Assembly (NCBI RefSeq): GCF_028682455.1 | Contig: NZ_JANHLD010000003.1 | Span: 1,116,001 to 1,180,000 of the forward strand | From: Pseudomonas putida | GTDB taxonomy: Bacteria; Pseudomonadota; Gammaproteobacteria; Pseudomonadales; Pseudomonadaceae | Direction: 5' to 3' | DNA: 64,000 nucleotides | Part shown: in pieces, positions 37,218 to 46,680 of the stretch | Layout of the letters: every line of letters starts with the position of its first letter | Numbering within the stretch: the stretch's first letter is position 1 | Made by a program: the position numbers and the translations under genes | Notes under the pieces: model-generated | Told to the model about the DNA's origin: nothing | The model's database searches: none | Seen by the model: only the letters and a program-made list of their open reading frames with translations

Positions 37218-37266
37218 ATCGCGGGGCAAGCCTGCTCCTACAGCGGGAGCGGGCTTGCCCCGCGAT
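37218..37266. repeat. Inverted REP pair between urtA and urtB
   Basis: Two facing REP arms, one with a single change (AAGCCTGC), lie within the operon after the binding-protein gene. It can reduce read-through or protect urtA mRNA, as the hairpin after livK does. Confidence 0.88.
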
Positions 37267-37270
37267 GGCT

Positions 37271-38536
37271 TCAGTTGCCCTTCACCGCATAGTCAGGCCG
37301 TTTGTCGTTGCCCGGAATGAACGGGCTCCAGGGCTGCGCGCGCAACGGCTGTTCAGTCTCCCAGACCACGTTGAACTGCCCGTCATCCTGGATCTCGCCG
37401 ATCATCACCGGCTTGTGCAGATGGTGGTTGGTCTTGTCCATGGTCAGGGTGAAGCCAGATGGCGCCTTGAAGCTCTGCCCGGCCAGGGCTTCGCGGACCT
37501 TGTCGACGTCGGTGGACTTGGCTTTTTCCACCGCCTGGGCCCACAGGTGGATGCCCACGTAGGTGGCTTCCATCGGATCGTTGGTCACGGCCTTGTCGGC
37601 GCCTGGCAGGTTCTTGGCCTTGGCGTAGGCCTTCCAGTCGGCGACGAATTGGCTATTGACCGGGTTCTCCACCGATTCGAAGTAGTTCCACGCCGCCAGG
37701 TGCCCTACCAGTGGCTTGGTGTCGATGCCACGCAGTTCTTCTTCACCCACCGAGAAGGCCACCACCGGTACGTCGGTGGCCTTCAGGCCCTGGTTGGCCA
37801 GCTCTTTGTAGAAGGGCACGTTGGAGTCGCCGTTGACCGTGGAGATCACCGCCGTCTTGCCGCCGGCAGAGAATTTCTTGATGTTGGCGACAATGGTCTG
37901 GTAGTCGCTGTGGCCGAACGGCGTGTACACCTCTTCGATGTCCTTGTCGGCCACGCCCTTGCTGTGCAGGAAGGCGCGCAGGATCTTGTTGGTGGTGCGC
38001 GGGTAGACGTAGTCGGTGCCGAGCAGGAAGTAGCGCTTGGCTGCGCCGCCTTCTTCGCTCATCAGGTATTCCACCGCCGGAATGGCCTGCTGGTTTGGCG
38101 CGGCGCCGGTGTAGAAGACGCTGGGCGACATTTCTTCACCCTCGTACTGCACCGGGTAGAACAGCAAGCCGTTGAGTTCTTCGAACACCGGCAATACCGA
38201 CTTGCGCGACACCGAGGTCCAGCAGCCGAACACCACGGCGACCTTGTCCTGGGTCAGCAACTGGCGGCCCTTCTCGGCGAACAGCGGCCAGTTGGAGGCC
38301 GGGTCGACTACCACAGGTTCGAGCAGCTTGCCGTTGACCCCACCCTTGGCGTTGATCTGTTCGATGGTCATCAAGGCCATGTCCTTGAGCGATGTCTCGG
38401 AAATCGCCATGGTCCCGGACAGCGAATGCAGGATGCCGACCTTGATGGTCTCGGCGGCCTGGAGGGTCCAGCTCAGGCCCATCGCCGCGATGGATGCGCT
38501 GAGGGTAAAGGCCTTGATCAGACTGCGACGCTTCAT
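37271..38536 (-). CDS. urtA: Urea ABC transporter, periplasmic binding protein UrtA
   Basis: 421 aa from the ATG at 38536 (GGAGAGAG upstream). A signal peptide of about 27 residues begins MKRRSLIKAFTLSAS and looks like a Tat signal (RRSLIK), although export route is not certain. The mature part starts AETIKVGILHSLSGTM, the UrtA hallmark, with LGTDYVYPRTTNKI later. It binds urea (and short amides) for UrtBCDE. It is the first gene of the operon, behind a sigma-54 promoter. Confidence 0.96.
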   Translation of the reverse strand: MKRRSLIKAFTLSASIAAMGLSWTLQAAETIKVGILHSLSGTMAISETSLKDMALMTIEQINAKGGVNGKLLEPVVVDPASNWPLFAEKGRQLLTQDKVAVVFGCWTSVSRKSVLPVFEELNGLLFYPVQYEGEEMSPSVFYTGAAPNQQAIPAVEYLMSEEGGAAKRYFLLGTDYVYPRTTNKILRAFLHSKGVADKDIEEVYTPFGHSDYQTIVANIKKFSAGGKTAVISTVNGDSNVPFYKELANQGLKATDVPVVAFSVGEEELRGIDTKPLVGHLAAWNYFESVENPVNSQFVADWKAYAKAKNLPGADKAVTNDPMEATYVGIHLWAQAVEKAKSTDVDKVREALAGQSFKAPSGFTLTMDKTNHHLHKPVMIGEIQDDGQFNVVWETEQPLRAQPWSPFIPGNDKRPDYAVKGN

Positions 38537-38600
38537 AGTGCTCTCTCCGTTGAGTTCGAATGTGCGGGTAAGGCAGATGGCGACTTCGGGAGAGAGCTTT

Positions 38601-38616
38601 AGCAAGGGCTGTGCCG
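38601..38616 (-). promoter_or_regulatory. Sigma-54 promoter of urtABCDE
   Basis: Read leftward, CGGCACAGCCCTTGCT has GG and GC 10 bp apart and matches the RpoN consensus except for the first T. Transcription would start about 54 nt before the urtA ATG. Confidence 0.78.
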
Positions 38617-38709
38617 AATCAGCGCAAGGCTCTGGCACGGGCTTTCGGGCGAATAAATCGGGAGGGTTGCACCGGCCTGGGGCCTGGCCTGACAGGCGGT
38701 GCAGCCGGT

Positions 38710-38726
38710 TGCGCCGTACTGGTGCG
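38710..38726 (-). promoter_or_regulatory. NtrC-like site upstream of urtA
   Basis: CGCACC-AGTAC-GGCGCA fits TGCACC-N5-GGTGCA with one mismatch per half and lies about 95 bp before the sigma-54 promoter. It is centred in a longer inverted repeat (CCGGTTGCGC/GCGCAACCGG), which could also form a hairpin after cycA. Confidence 0.5.
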
Positions 38727-38740
38727 CAACCGGCCGGGGC

Positions 38741-40156
38741 TCAATTGTGCTGCGAGGCCAGTTGTTGGCGATTGCGGCGCACAAACTGATAGGTCACTGT
38801 CAGCAGCACGAACCACAGTGGCGTGACGATCAGCGCCTGGCGCGTGTCGCTCTCAAGGCTGAGCAGCACCAGGATGAAGGCGAAGAACACCAGGCACACC
38901 ACCGACATGAAGCGTCCGCCGGGCATCTTGTACTTCGAAGCCTGGTGCAGTGCTGCGCGGCGCTTGCGGTAGCTCAGGTACGACAGCAGGATCAGGGTCC
39001 AGACGAACATGAACAGGATCGCCGACACCGTGGTCACCAGGGTGAAGGCCTCGATCAGGTCCGGGACCACGTACATCAGCGCTGCGCCGAGCAACAGGCA
39101 GGTGCAGGAGAAGTACAAGCCATTGGCCGGCACCTTGCGGCTCGAGAGGTGTTCGAAGCTGCGGGGTGCATCACCCTGCTGGGCCAGGCCGAAGAGCATG
39201 CGGCTGGTGGAGAACACCCCGCTATTGGCCGACGAGGCTGCCGAGGTCAGCACCACGAAGTTGATGATGCTCGCCGCTGCTGGCAGGCCGGCCAGCACGA
39301 ACAGCTCGACGAACGGGCTCTTGCCCGGCACCACGTCACGCCACGGCGTCACCACCATGATGGTGATCAGGGCCAGTACATAGAAGATGATGATCCGTAC
39401 TGGAATCGAGTTGATCGCCCGGGGCAGGGTGCGCTCGGGGTTCTTGGCCTCGGCGGCGGTGGTGCCCACCAGTTCGATACCGACAAAGGCGAACACGGCA
39501 ATCTGGAAGCCGGCGAAGAAGCCCATCAGGCCATGGGGGAACATGCCGCCGTCGTTCCACAGGTTGGCCAGGTCCGCGGTACGGCCGGTGGGCGACTGGA
39601 AGCCGACCAGCACCATGTACAGGCCGGTGCCGACCAGGGCGAGGATGGCGACGATCTTGATCATGGCGAACCAGAATTCAATCTCTCCGAACATCTTCAC
39701 CGTGATCAGGTTAAGTGACAGCAGCACGCCGACACAGGCCAGTGCCGGCGCCCACTGGGGCAGGTCCGGGAACCAGAACTGTGAGTAGGCCGATATCGCG
39801 ATCACGTCGGCAATCCCGGTGATGATCCAGCAGAACCAGTAGGTCCAGCCGGTGAAGTAACCGGCCCAGGGGCCGAGCAGGTCGGCGGAAAAGTCGATGA
39901 ACGACTTGTACTCGAGGTTCGACAACAGCAGTTCGCCCATGGCGCGCATGACGAAGAACAGCATGAAGCCGATGATCATGTAGACGAAGATGATCGAGGG
40001 GCCAGCCAGGCTGATGGTCTTGCCCGAGCCCATGAACAGCCCGGTGCCGATGGCGCCACCGATGGCGATCAACTGAATGTGGCGGTTGGACAGGCTGCGT
40101 TGCAGGTGTTCGTGTTCGTCGGGCGAGGGGTGCTGCGGGGACAGGTTCGCGGTCAT
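38741..40156 (-). CDS. cycA: D-serine/D-alanine/glycine permease, APC family
   Basis: A 471-aa permease with twelve membrane segments. The N-terminus LQRSLSNRHIQLIAIGGAIG and the segments GSGKTISLAGPS and GFQIAVFAFVGIELVGTTAAEAKNPER are typical of CycA-type amino acid permeases, and the length matches E. coli CycA. It is a proton symporter for D-Ala, D-Ser and Gly. It sits between the FecCD-type importer and urtA on the same strand with gaps of 110 and 204 bp, so it probably has its own promoter. Confidence 0.88.
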   Translation of the reverse strand: MTANLSPQHPSPDEHEHLQRSLSNRHIQLIAIGGAIGTGLFMGSGKTISLAGPSIIFVYMIIGFMLFFVMRAMGELLLSNLEYKSFIDFSADLLGPWAGYFTGWTYWFCWIITGIADVIAISAYSQFWFPDLPQWAPALACVGVLLSLNLITVKMFGEIEFWFAMIKIVAILALVGTGLYMVLVGFQSPTGRTADLANLWNDGGMFPHGLMGFFAGFQIAVFAFVGIELVGTTAAEAKNPERTLPRAINSIPVRIIIFYVLALITIMVVTPWRDVVPGKSPFVELFVLAGLPAAASIINFVVLTSAASSANSGVFSTSRMLFGLAQQGDAPRSFEHLSSRKVPANGLYFSCTCLLLGAALMYVVPDLIEAFTLVTTVSAILFMFVWTLILLSYLSYRKRRAALHQASKYKMPGGRFMSVVCLVFFAFILVLLSLESDTRQALIVTPLWFVLLTVTYQFVRRNRQQLASQHN

Positions 40157-40266
40157 GGGCTGGAGCTTTCCGTTCAGAGCAATTTCTTGTGCGCGCTAGG
40201 CTAACACGCGCATTCCGGGCGTAACCGCGACAATACGTCTCAAGACCAATGGGTGCTTGACGGTAA

Positions 40267-41277
40267 TTATCGCTTGCGCATCAGGCCGATAAAAAACAGA
40301 CCGCCGATGGCGGCAGTGGCGATGCCGATGGGCAGATCTTCAGGAGAAATCAGGGTACGGGCGGCCACATCGACCCAAATCAGGAACAGGCTGCCCAGCA
40401 GCAGACACACCGGCAGCAAGCGGGTGTGTTCGGCACCCACCAGGCGCCGGGCGATGTGCGGCACCATCAGGCCGACGAAACCGATCGAGCCACTGATGGC
40501 CACCAGTACCCCGGTCAGCAACGAGCAGATCAGGAACGCCGCCAGGCGTACGGAGCGGGCGTTCAAACCCAGCGTCACGGCGGTTTGTTCACCGGCCATC
40601 AGGGCGTTGAGCGCACGGGCCATGCCCAGCAACAGGGTCAGCCCCAGCAGCACGCTGATGGCCGGGATCGGCAGCAGTTCCCAGCGTGCCAGGCCCAGCC
40701 CGCCGAGCATCCAGAACATCACCGCCGAGCTTGCCCGGTGATCGCCCATGAACAGCAGCAGGTTGGCCGCCGCCATCATCACGAAGGCCACCGCCACGCC
40801 GCACAGCAGCAGGCGGTCGCTGTCCAGCCGGCCATGGCGGCTGGCGATGGCCAGCACCAGCAGCATGCTGCACAGGGCGCCGATGAACGCTGCCAGCGGC
40901 AAGGTCAGCACGCCGAGCAATTCACCGATGTGCAGCACCACCAGCACCGCGCCCAGAGTGGCGCCAGAGGTAACGCCGAGCAGGTGCGGGTCGGCCAGCG
41001 GGTTGCGGGTAACGGCCTGCAGCACCGCGCCGATCATCGCCAGGCCACCGCCTACCAGGGCAGCCAGCAGCATGCGCGGCACGCGGATCAGCCAGACGAT
41101 GTGCTCCTGGCCAGTGGTCCAGGCGGGTGTTTGCGGGGCGATGCCGAACAGCTTGAACAGCAGGACCCGCCACACCAACTCGACCGGTACCGGCGCCGCG
41201 CCAAATCCCAGCGAGACCACGCAGGACACCAGCAACAGGCCGATCAGGCCGAGCAACAGCAGGCGATAACGACTCAT
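40267..41277 (-). CDS. FecCD-type ABC transporter permease
   Basis: A 336-aa permease with about ten membrane segments, of the BtuC/FecCD family. GGGLAMIGAVLQAVTRNPLADPHLLG and GFVGLMVPHIARRLVG (the ATPase coupling site) are intact. Such permeases import iron-siderophores, heme or cobalamin. It overlaps the binding-protein gene by 4 bp and is the last of a three-gene operon. The substrate is not shown by sequence, and the nearby copper and cobalamin genes offer two candidate links. Confidence 0.9.
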   Translation of the reverse strand: MSRYRLLLLGLIGLLLVSCVVSLGFGAAPVPVELVWRVLLFKLFGIAPQTPAWTTGQEHIVWLIRVPRMLLAALVGGGLAMIGAVLQAVTRNPLADPHLLGVTSGATLGAVLVVLHIGELLGVLTLPLAAFIGALCSMLLVLAIASRHGRLDSDRLLLCGVAVAFVMMAAANLLLFMGDHRASSAVMFWMLGGLGLARWELLPIPAISVLLGLTLLLGMARALNALMAGEQTAVTLGLNARSVRLAAFLICSLLTGVLVAISGSIGFVGLMVPHIARRLVGAEHTRLLPVCLLLGSLFLIWVDVAARTLISPEDLPIGIATAAIGGLFFIGLMRKR

Positions 41278-42227
41278 GCGCCGTGCAGGCCCGCAGCGAT
41301 GGCTTCGATGGCCTCGACGTTTTCAAGGCTGGGCGTGGCGGCCACGTAGGGGATCACCACAAAGCGTTTTTCGCGAATCGCCGGCACCGACTGCAGGGCC
41401 GGGTGCTGTTCGAGGAAGGCTTGCTTCTGGGCGGCGCTGACTTCGCCGTAGTCGACGATGACGATCACCTCGGGGTTGCGCTCCACCACGCTTTCCCAGT
41501 TCACCCGTGTCCAGCTGGCCTCGATGTCGTCGAGTACGTTGCGCCCGCCGGCGGCCTCGATCAGCGCCTGGGGCATGCCCAGCCGGCCCGAGGTCATGGC
41601 GCGGTCCTCGCCGCTGTCGTACAGGAATACCCGTGGACGTTGCGCGGGCAGATCCTGCTGCACCGCGGCGACCCGCTGTTGCATCTGGCTGATCAGTTGC
41701 TCGGCGCGCTCCTGCACATCGAAGATGCGGCCCAGGTTGCGCAGGTCGGTGTAGGTGTCCTCCAGGCTCGCGGCCGGGCGCTTCATCACGAAGGCACAGG
41801 ACTCGGTCAGCTCGTACACGGCAATGCCCAGCGGCGCCAGGCTTTGCGGTGTCAGGTCGCCGCCTACGCGCATGCCGTAGTCCCAGCCGGCGAAGAAGAA
41901 ATCGACGTTGGCGTCGAGCAGGGTTTCCACCGACGGGTACTTGCTGGCCAGCTCCGGCAGGCCGTCGAGTTCCCGGCGCAGCTGCGGGGTAACGGCCTTC
42001 CAGCCGCTCACGCCGCTGTAGCCGACCATGCGTGAACGCAGGCCCAGGGCGAGCATCATCTGGGTCATGTTGATGTCGTGGCTCAGGGCGTGCTCGGGCG
42101 CCTTGTTGAAGGTCACCTGGCGATTGCAGCTCTGCACGCTCAAGGGGTACTGAGTGGCCTGGGCCTGGGCCAGGGCGCTGGTGCTGGCGAGCAGGCCAAG
42201 CACAAACAGCAGGGTGGTTCGAATCAT
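41274..42227 (-). CDS. Periplasmic binding protein of a FecCD-type ABC importer
   Basis: A 317-aa type III periplasmic binding protein (FecB/BtuF fold). A 20-residue signal peptide ends STSALA. The sequence YPLSVQSCNRQVTFNKAPEHALSHDINMTQMMLALGL follows (residues about 27-63). The two-lobe organisation with a central helix is inferred from PLGIAVYELTESCAFVMKRPA. It binds a metal chelate or corrinoid. It overlaps the ATPase gene (before it) and the permease gene (after it) by 4 bp each. Confidence 0.88.
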   Translation of the reverse strand: MIRTTLLFVLGLLASTSALAQAQATQYPLSVQSCNRQVTFNKAPEHALSHDINMTQMMLALGLRSRMVGYSGVSGWKAVTPQLRRELDGLPELASKYPSVETLLDANVDFFFAGWDYGMRVGGDLTPQSLAPLGIAVYELTESCAFVMKRPAASLEDTYTDLRNLGRIFDVQERAEQLISQMQQRVAAVQQDLPAQRPRVFLYDSGEDRAMTSGRLGMPQALIEAAGGRNVLDDIEASWTRVNWESVVERNPEVIVIVDYGEVSAAQKQAFLEQHPALQSVPAIREKRFVVIPYVAATPSLENVEAIEAIAAGLHGA

Positions 42228-43012
42228 CGCTGGGTTATCCAGGTAAGACGTGGGTGGTCGGCCAGGGGATGGCGATCGATGAGCGCATGGACGCCGAAGA
42301 CATCGTGCAGCAGCTCGCGGGTCAGCACTTGGTCGGGCGTACCACTGGCAACGATACGGCCGTGGTCGAGCACATAAAGGCGATCACAGAAGGCGGCGGC
42401 CAGGTTCAGGTCGTGAATGCTCGCCAGGGTGCCGATGCCCAGGCGGCGCACCTGTGCCAGCAATTCCAGCTGATAGCGCGGGTCGAGGTGGTTGGTCGGT
42501 TCGTCGAGAATCAGCACCCGGGGCTGCTGGACCAGGGCCCGGGCGAGGATCACCCGTTGCTTTTCGCCGCCCGACAGGCTGGCGAATTCATGATCGTCGA
42601 AACCCACCAGGCCCACGGCCTGCAATGCGTCCCTGATCCGCTGGCGGTCGTCATCGCTGTGGCCATCGAACAGGCCCTTGTGAGGCGTGCGACCCATGGC
42701 GACCACCTCTTCGACATTCAGGCCGAAGGCATCGGGAAACTCCTGCAGCACCACGGCGATGCGCTGGGCGCACCAGCGTGGCGACTGGCGCCACAGGTCG
42801 TGCTCATCCAGGCGAACCTGGCCGCGCTCGGGCTTGTTGAAGCGGTAGGCGCAGCGCAGCAGGCTGGTCTTGCCGCTGCCGTTGGGGCCGATCAGCCCGA
42901 CGAACTCGCCCGGCTTGACCTGCAGGTTGACCTCGCGCAGCTGGAACTGATGATGACAATGGCCGTGGCCCAGGGGCGACCAGGAGAGGTCGCTGATACT
43001 CAGGGTGCTCAT
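42224..43012 (-). CDS. ATPase of a FecCD-type ABC importer
   Basis: A 262-aa ATPase of the FepC/BtuD type. Walker A is GPNGSGKT, the signature LSGGEKQRVILARAL and Walker B VLILDEPTNHLDP. It is the first gene of the operon. A His-rich stretch (GHGHCHHQ) near residue 17 is unusual for the family and may reflect metal contact or simply drift. No Fur-box-like sequence is evident in the ~80 bp upstream, which is instead occupied by a REP remnant. Confidence 0.92.
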   Translation of the reverse strand: MSTLSISDLSWSPLGHGHCHHQFQLREVNLQVKPGEFVGLIGPNGSGKTSLLRCAYRFNKPERGQVRLDEHDLWRQSPRWCAQRIAVVLQEFPDAFGLNVEEVVAMGRTPHKGLFDGHSDDDRQRIRDALQAVGLVGFDDHEFASLSGGEKQRVILARALVQQPRVLILDEPTNHLDPRYQLELLAQVRRLGIGTLASIHDLNLAAAFCDRLYVLDHGRIVASGTPDQVLTRELLHDVFGVHALIDRHPLADHPRLTWITQR

Positions 43013-43061
43013 GTCAGTCCTGCTGGAAACGGGCCGCTATGTTAGCGGATTTGCACGACAG

Positions 43062-43140
43062 GTGTAGGCGCGGGCTTGCCCCGCGATTGGTCCGTCAGTT
43101 GTCCGGGATCGCGGGGCATGTCGAACCACCGCTCCTACAG
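43062..43140. repeat. Degraded REP pair at the end of the PepSY protein gene
   Basis: One REP arm (GCGGGCTTGCCCCGCGAT) and a second, altered arm (CGCGGGGCATGTCGAACCACCGCTCC) flank the 3' end of the PepSY gene. The second arm encodes its C-terminal residues. Confidence 0.7.
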
Positions 43141-44471
43141 GCCCTGTCGGCCAGCCACACCAGCACCATCGAGCCACCCACCAGCGGGAAAGCGATCCCC
43201 AGTACCAGCATGATCACCGTCGCGGTCTTCCAGCGCGGCAGGTCATGACGCAACGGTGGTACGCCGAGGCCGCCCTCGGGGCGCCGCTTCCACCACATCA
43301 CCAGGCCACTGACCGACCCCAGCAGGATCATCAGGCACACCAGCAGAATGATGAGCTGGTTCAGCGGGCCGAACATCTTGCCTTCATGCAGCATCACACC
43401 CAGTTCGGTGGCGCGGGCGACACTGTTGTAGTCCTGCCAGCGCACATCCACCAGGACCTTGCCGGTGTACTGGTCGATATGCAGGGTGGCGTCGTTGCGC
43501 GGGTCGTCGGCGAACACGGCGATGGTGTACACGCCTTCTGCGCTGGTGGGCAGGGTAATGCTGTAGCCAGGCGCGACCGCACGGGTGCTGGCCAGGTCCT
43601 GCACCTGTTGCAGGCCGATCTGCGGCATGGCCGGTGCGCTCGAGCCCATGCTGTGCCCGCCATGTTCGGCGTGGGCGCCGGATTGCGGCATGGGTGTGTT
43701 TTCCATGGCCCAGGGTACGGTCTGGCGGGTGGCCGTGTTGAGTTCACGGGCCTGTTGATCGGAGGTGGGCACATCGTTCCACATCGCCGCCGGAAAGCGG
43801 TTCCACACATCGGCGTACTGCTTGCCCCAGAAACCGGTCCAGGTCATGCCGCTGAGCAGCATCAGCAGCAGCAAGGCCGAACCCCAGAAGCCGGTGACCG
43901 CGTGCAGGTCACGCCACAGCAGGCGCCCGCGTGCGTTCAGGCGTGGCCAGAGTACGCCACCGGTACGCTTGCCGCGTGGCCACCAGAGGTACAGGCCGGA
44001 CACCACCAGCACCACGCCCCAACCTGCCGCCAGCTCCACCAGCCGGTCACCCACGGTGCCGACCATCAACTCGCCGTGCAGGGCGCGGGCAATGGCCTGG
44101 AGGTTGTCTTTGGCATCCTGCTCGCCGAGCACGTGGCCATCGTAGGGGTTGATGAACACATTCAACTCGCGGCCGGCGTCCTGCACCACGAACTGCGCGC
44201 TGCGCTCGCTGCCAGTTGCCGGCAGGTACTGGGTGACCCGGCCTTCGGGGTAGGCCCCGCGCACCTGTTGCAGCAGATTGTCGGCACTTTGCGCGTGGTG
44301 CCCGGCCTCGACCACCATCAGGTCGCGGTAGAGCAAGGGGTCGAGCTGGGGCTTGAACAGGTAGATGATCCCGGTGATCGCCAGCAGGATCATGAAGGGC
44401 GCAACGAACAGCCCGGCATAGAAGTGCCAGCGCCAGGCCAGGTTGTAGAAAGAGGGGGTCGGTTTGCTCAT
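43095..44471 (-). CDS. PepSY-associated membrane protein (PiuB-like) of the copper cluster
   Basis: A 458-aa inner-membrane protein with four main membrane segments (near 15-40, 150-170, 200-220 and 380-400) and PepSY domains in the periplasm. A His/Met-rich insert near residues 265-290 (MPQSGAHAEHGGHSMGSS) could bind copper. Family members are thought to reduce or pass on metal taken up by TonB receptors. It lies 62 bp downstream of oprC on the same strand. The final residues (CRSGGSTCPAIPDN) are encoded by a REP arm and are not an original part of the protein. Confidence 0.86.
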   Translation of the reverse strand: MSKPTPSFYNLAWRWHFYAGLFVAPFMILLAITGIIYLFKPQLDPLLYRDLMVVEAGHHAQSADNLLQQVRGAYPEGRVTQYLPATGSERSAQFVVQDAGRELNVFINPYDGHVLGEQDAKDNLQAIARALHGELMVGTVGDRLVELAAGWGVVLVVSGLYLWWPRGKRTGGVLWPRLNARGRLLWRDLHAVTGFWGSALLLLMLLSGMTWTGFWGKQYADVWNRFPAAMWNDVPTSDQQARELNTATRQTVPWAMENTPMPQSGAHAEHGGHSMGSSAPAMPQIGLQQVQDLASTRAVAPGYSITLPTSAEGVYTIAVFADDPRNDATLHIDQYTGKVLVDVRWQDYNSVARATELGVMLHEGKMFGPLNQLIILLVCLMILLGSVSGLVMWWKRRPEGGLGVPPLRHDLPRWKTATVIMLVLGIAFPLVGGSMVLVWLADRACRSGGSTCPAIPDN

Positions 44472-44533
44472 GGAGCGCTCCCGTATGTTGCCTGGGGTGA
44501 GGCGCGGTCGAGGACCGCGCCCTTGTCGGGGTA

Positions 44534-46600
44534 TCAGAAACTCAGGTCGACCTTGGTCCAGAGCGTACGCCCCGGCTCGTCGATCGCCTGTGGATCACTG
44601 GCGGGGTAGCCGAAGCCTGCGTTACCCGCCAGGTTCAGGTGTTCGGCGTAGGCCTTGTCGAACAGGTTGTCGACGCCCGCACTGAGCTTCAGGTGCTTGC
44701 TGAGTTTGTAGCTGCCATTGAGCGAAAACACCCCGAAGCCCGCACTCTTTTCATAGTCCTTGCCCACCACATTGCCGTAGTCCTCGGCGATGCGGTTCTG
44801 TGCCGCCACCACTCGCCACAGGGCACCGGCACTCCAGTCGTCGCGGCTGTAGGTCAGGCCCAGGCGGCTCTCCAGCGGAGGCATCTGTGGAAGCGCCTTG
44901 CCATCACTGCTGTTCTTGCCCCAAGCGTAGGCCAGGGTGGCGTCGGCTTTCCAGTTGGAAGTCAACATATAGGCTGCGCCCAGTTCGCCGCCCATGATCC
45001 GTGCGTCGATGTTCTCGGCACGGGAGCTTGGCATGCCCATCATGGCTGAGTGGTAGTCGAACAGAATGTAGTCGCGGATCTGCCCGATATAGCCCGATGC
45101 CCAGGCTTGCAGGTCGTCGGTCTGGTACTGGATGCCGACGTCGAGCTGGGTGGTTTTCTCCGGCTTGATGCTGTCGAAGGCGTTGATCGAGCCTGCCGGG
45201 CCCGACTTGGGCGAGAACAGCTCCCAGTAGTCGGGGAAGCGCTGGGCATGGCCGAGACCAATGTAGGTGGTGGCGGGCAAGTCGAGCAGATCGTGCTCGT
45301 AGCGAACAAAGCCGCTGGGCAGGGTATCGGCGCGGGTATCGCCGTTGGTGGCGCTGGTGGCGCGGTAGTCCTTGGCCGAGGCGCGGTCCAGGCGGGCGCC
45401 GGTGATCAGGCGGTCCTGGTCGGCGGCGTACCAGGTCAGCTCGCCGAATGCCCCGTAGTTGTGGAAGTCGGCGTCCTTGGTCCACGGCATGCCCTTGTGG
45501 ACATCGATGCCCATACCGCCACGCTGGCGGTGTTCGTTGGTCTGCGCATCGACCCCCGCGATCAGTTGCAGGTCGCTCCAGCGCCAGGTGCCCTTGAGCC
45601 GGCCGCCGAGGGTGCGTCGGTCCACATTGCTGACCATCGGCATGCCCATCATGCCGGTGCCCGATGGCGTGCGCAGGCTGTAGTTGTCCATCACGTGGTC
45701 GGCGTAGTTGTAGTAGACCTGGGCTTCGAGCTTGTCGAACACATCGCCGATGTTTGACTTCTCGACGCGCAGGCCAACGCTTTCGCGCTTGAACTGCGAA
45801 CCATCCATGCCGCGCCCGGCGTAACGGGCCTCACCGTCGCCCTTGCCGGCGGTGAGCTCCACCAGGGTGTCGGCGTCCGGTGTCCAGCCGAGGGCCACGT
45901 CACCGTTCCACTTGTCCCAGCGCGATGGCACGGTATCGCCATTGCCGTCTTCGTAGTCGTCGGAGTGCGACTGGTTGCCGACGAAGCGGACGTAGCCGAG
46001 CCGGTTGCCGGCGGCGGTGTCCAGGACCTTGTCGAAGCGGCCGTTGGAACCTGCCAGCAAGCTGGCGTTGACGCGGCTGCCCAGCTCGCCGAACTGCTCC
46101 GGCTCACGATCGAAGAGGATGGTCCCGGCGGAGGCCCCCGGCCCCCAGATCACGCTCTGCGGGCCTTTGATCACCGTCAGGCGGTCATAGGTTTCAGGCG
46201 AGATGTACGAAGTGGGGGCGTCCATGCGATTAGGGCAGGCGCCGAGCATCACACCGCCATTGGTGAGGATGTTCAGGCGCGAGCCAAACATGCCGCGCAG
46301 CACCGGATCGCCGTTGGTACCGCCGGCGCGAATCGCCGAGAACCCGGGGATGGTCTTCAGGTAGTCGGCGCCGTCACTGGCCGGCACTGGTTGGCGTGGG
46401 TCCTTGGGGTTGGTGACGATGGTCAGGGGTGAGCTTGGTGCGACAGCGGTAATGACCGTCGGGCTCAGTTCGTTGTGCTCGTGCACAGGCTCGTCGTCCT
46501 GTGGGCTCGCGGCCAGGGCGAACGGGGTGAGCAGGCTACCGCAGATCACGGCGATGGTCCCTCGCAGGGACAAATTGAAGACAGCAGTGCAGCTGGACAT
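44534..46600 (-). CDS. oprC: TonB-dependent copper receptor OprC
   Basis: A 688-aa outer-membrane receptor with a signal peptide of about 31 residues, a plug domain (about 45-170) and a 22-strand barrel ending in the C-terminal Phe (LWTKVDLSF). The plug contains CPNRM, giving C122 and M126 as the CxxxM copper ligands known from P. aeruginosa OprC (precursor numbering here). GDPVLRGMFGSRLNIL is also typical. It imports copper, and its neighbours (PCuAC chaperone, DUF2946 proteins, PepSY protein) all fit copper handling. It is the fourth gene of the leftward cluster. Confidence 0.94.
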   Translation of the reverse strand: MSSCTAVFNLSLRGTIAVICGSLLTPFALAASPQDDEPVHEHNELSPTVITAVAPSSPLTIVTNPKDPRQPVPASDGADYLKTIPGFSAIRAGGTNGDPVLRGMFGSRLNILTNGGVMLGACPNRMDAPTSYISPETYDRLTVIKGPQSVIWGPGASAGTILFDREPEQFGELGSRVNASLLAGSNGRFDKVLDTAAGNRLGYVRFVGNQSHSDDYEDGNGDTVPSRWDKWNGDVALGWTPDADTLVELTAGKGDGEARYAGRGMDGSQFKRESVGLRVEKSNIGDVFDKLEAQVYYNYADHVMDNYSLRTPSGTGMMGMPMVSNVDRRTLGGRLKGTWRWSDLQLIAGVDAQTNEHRQRGGMGIDVHKGMPWTKDADFHNYGAFGELTWYAADQDRLITGARLDRASAKDYRATSATNGDTRADTLPSGFVRYEHDLLDLPATTYIGLGHAQRFPDYWELFSPKSGPAGSINAFDSIKPEKTTQLDVGIQYQTDDLQAWASGYIGQIRDYILFDYHSAMMGMPSSRAENIDARIMGGELGAAYMLTSNWKADATLAYAWGKNSSDGKALPQMPPLESRLGLTYSRDDWSAGALWRVVAAQNRIAEDYGNVVGKDYEKSAGFGVFSLNGSYKLSKHLKLSAGVDNLFDKAYAEHLNLAGNAGFGYPASDPQAIDEPGRTLWTKVDLSF

Positions 46601-46680
46601 AGTGATTCCAACATCGATCAGTCATGAGGGTGCGCAAGGTCGGCGGCCAGGGGCCGGACCTTTGAAACGCAACAGTGGAT

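Noticed and set aside
36458..38602. A 714-codon open frame on the strand opposite urtA/urtB, and similar long frames opposite pncB, livK and yegD
   Set aside because: They lie wholly opposite well-supported genes, have no ribosome sites and show the His/Gln/Val-rich composition caused by the GC-rich third positions of the real gene.
43013..43094. Fur box upstream of the FecCD-type importer
   Set aside because: No 19-bp GATAATGATAATCATTATC-like sequence is present; the region is mostly a REP remnant.
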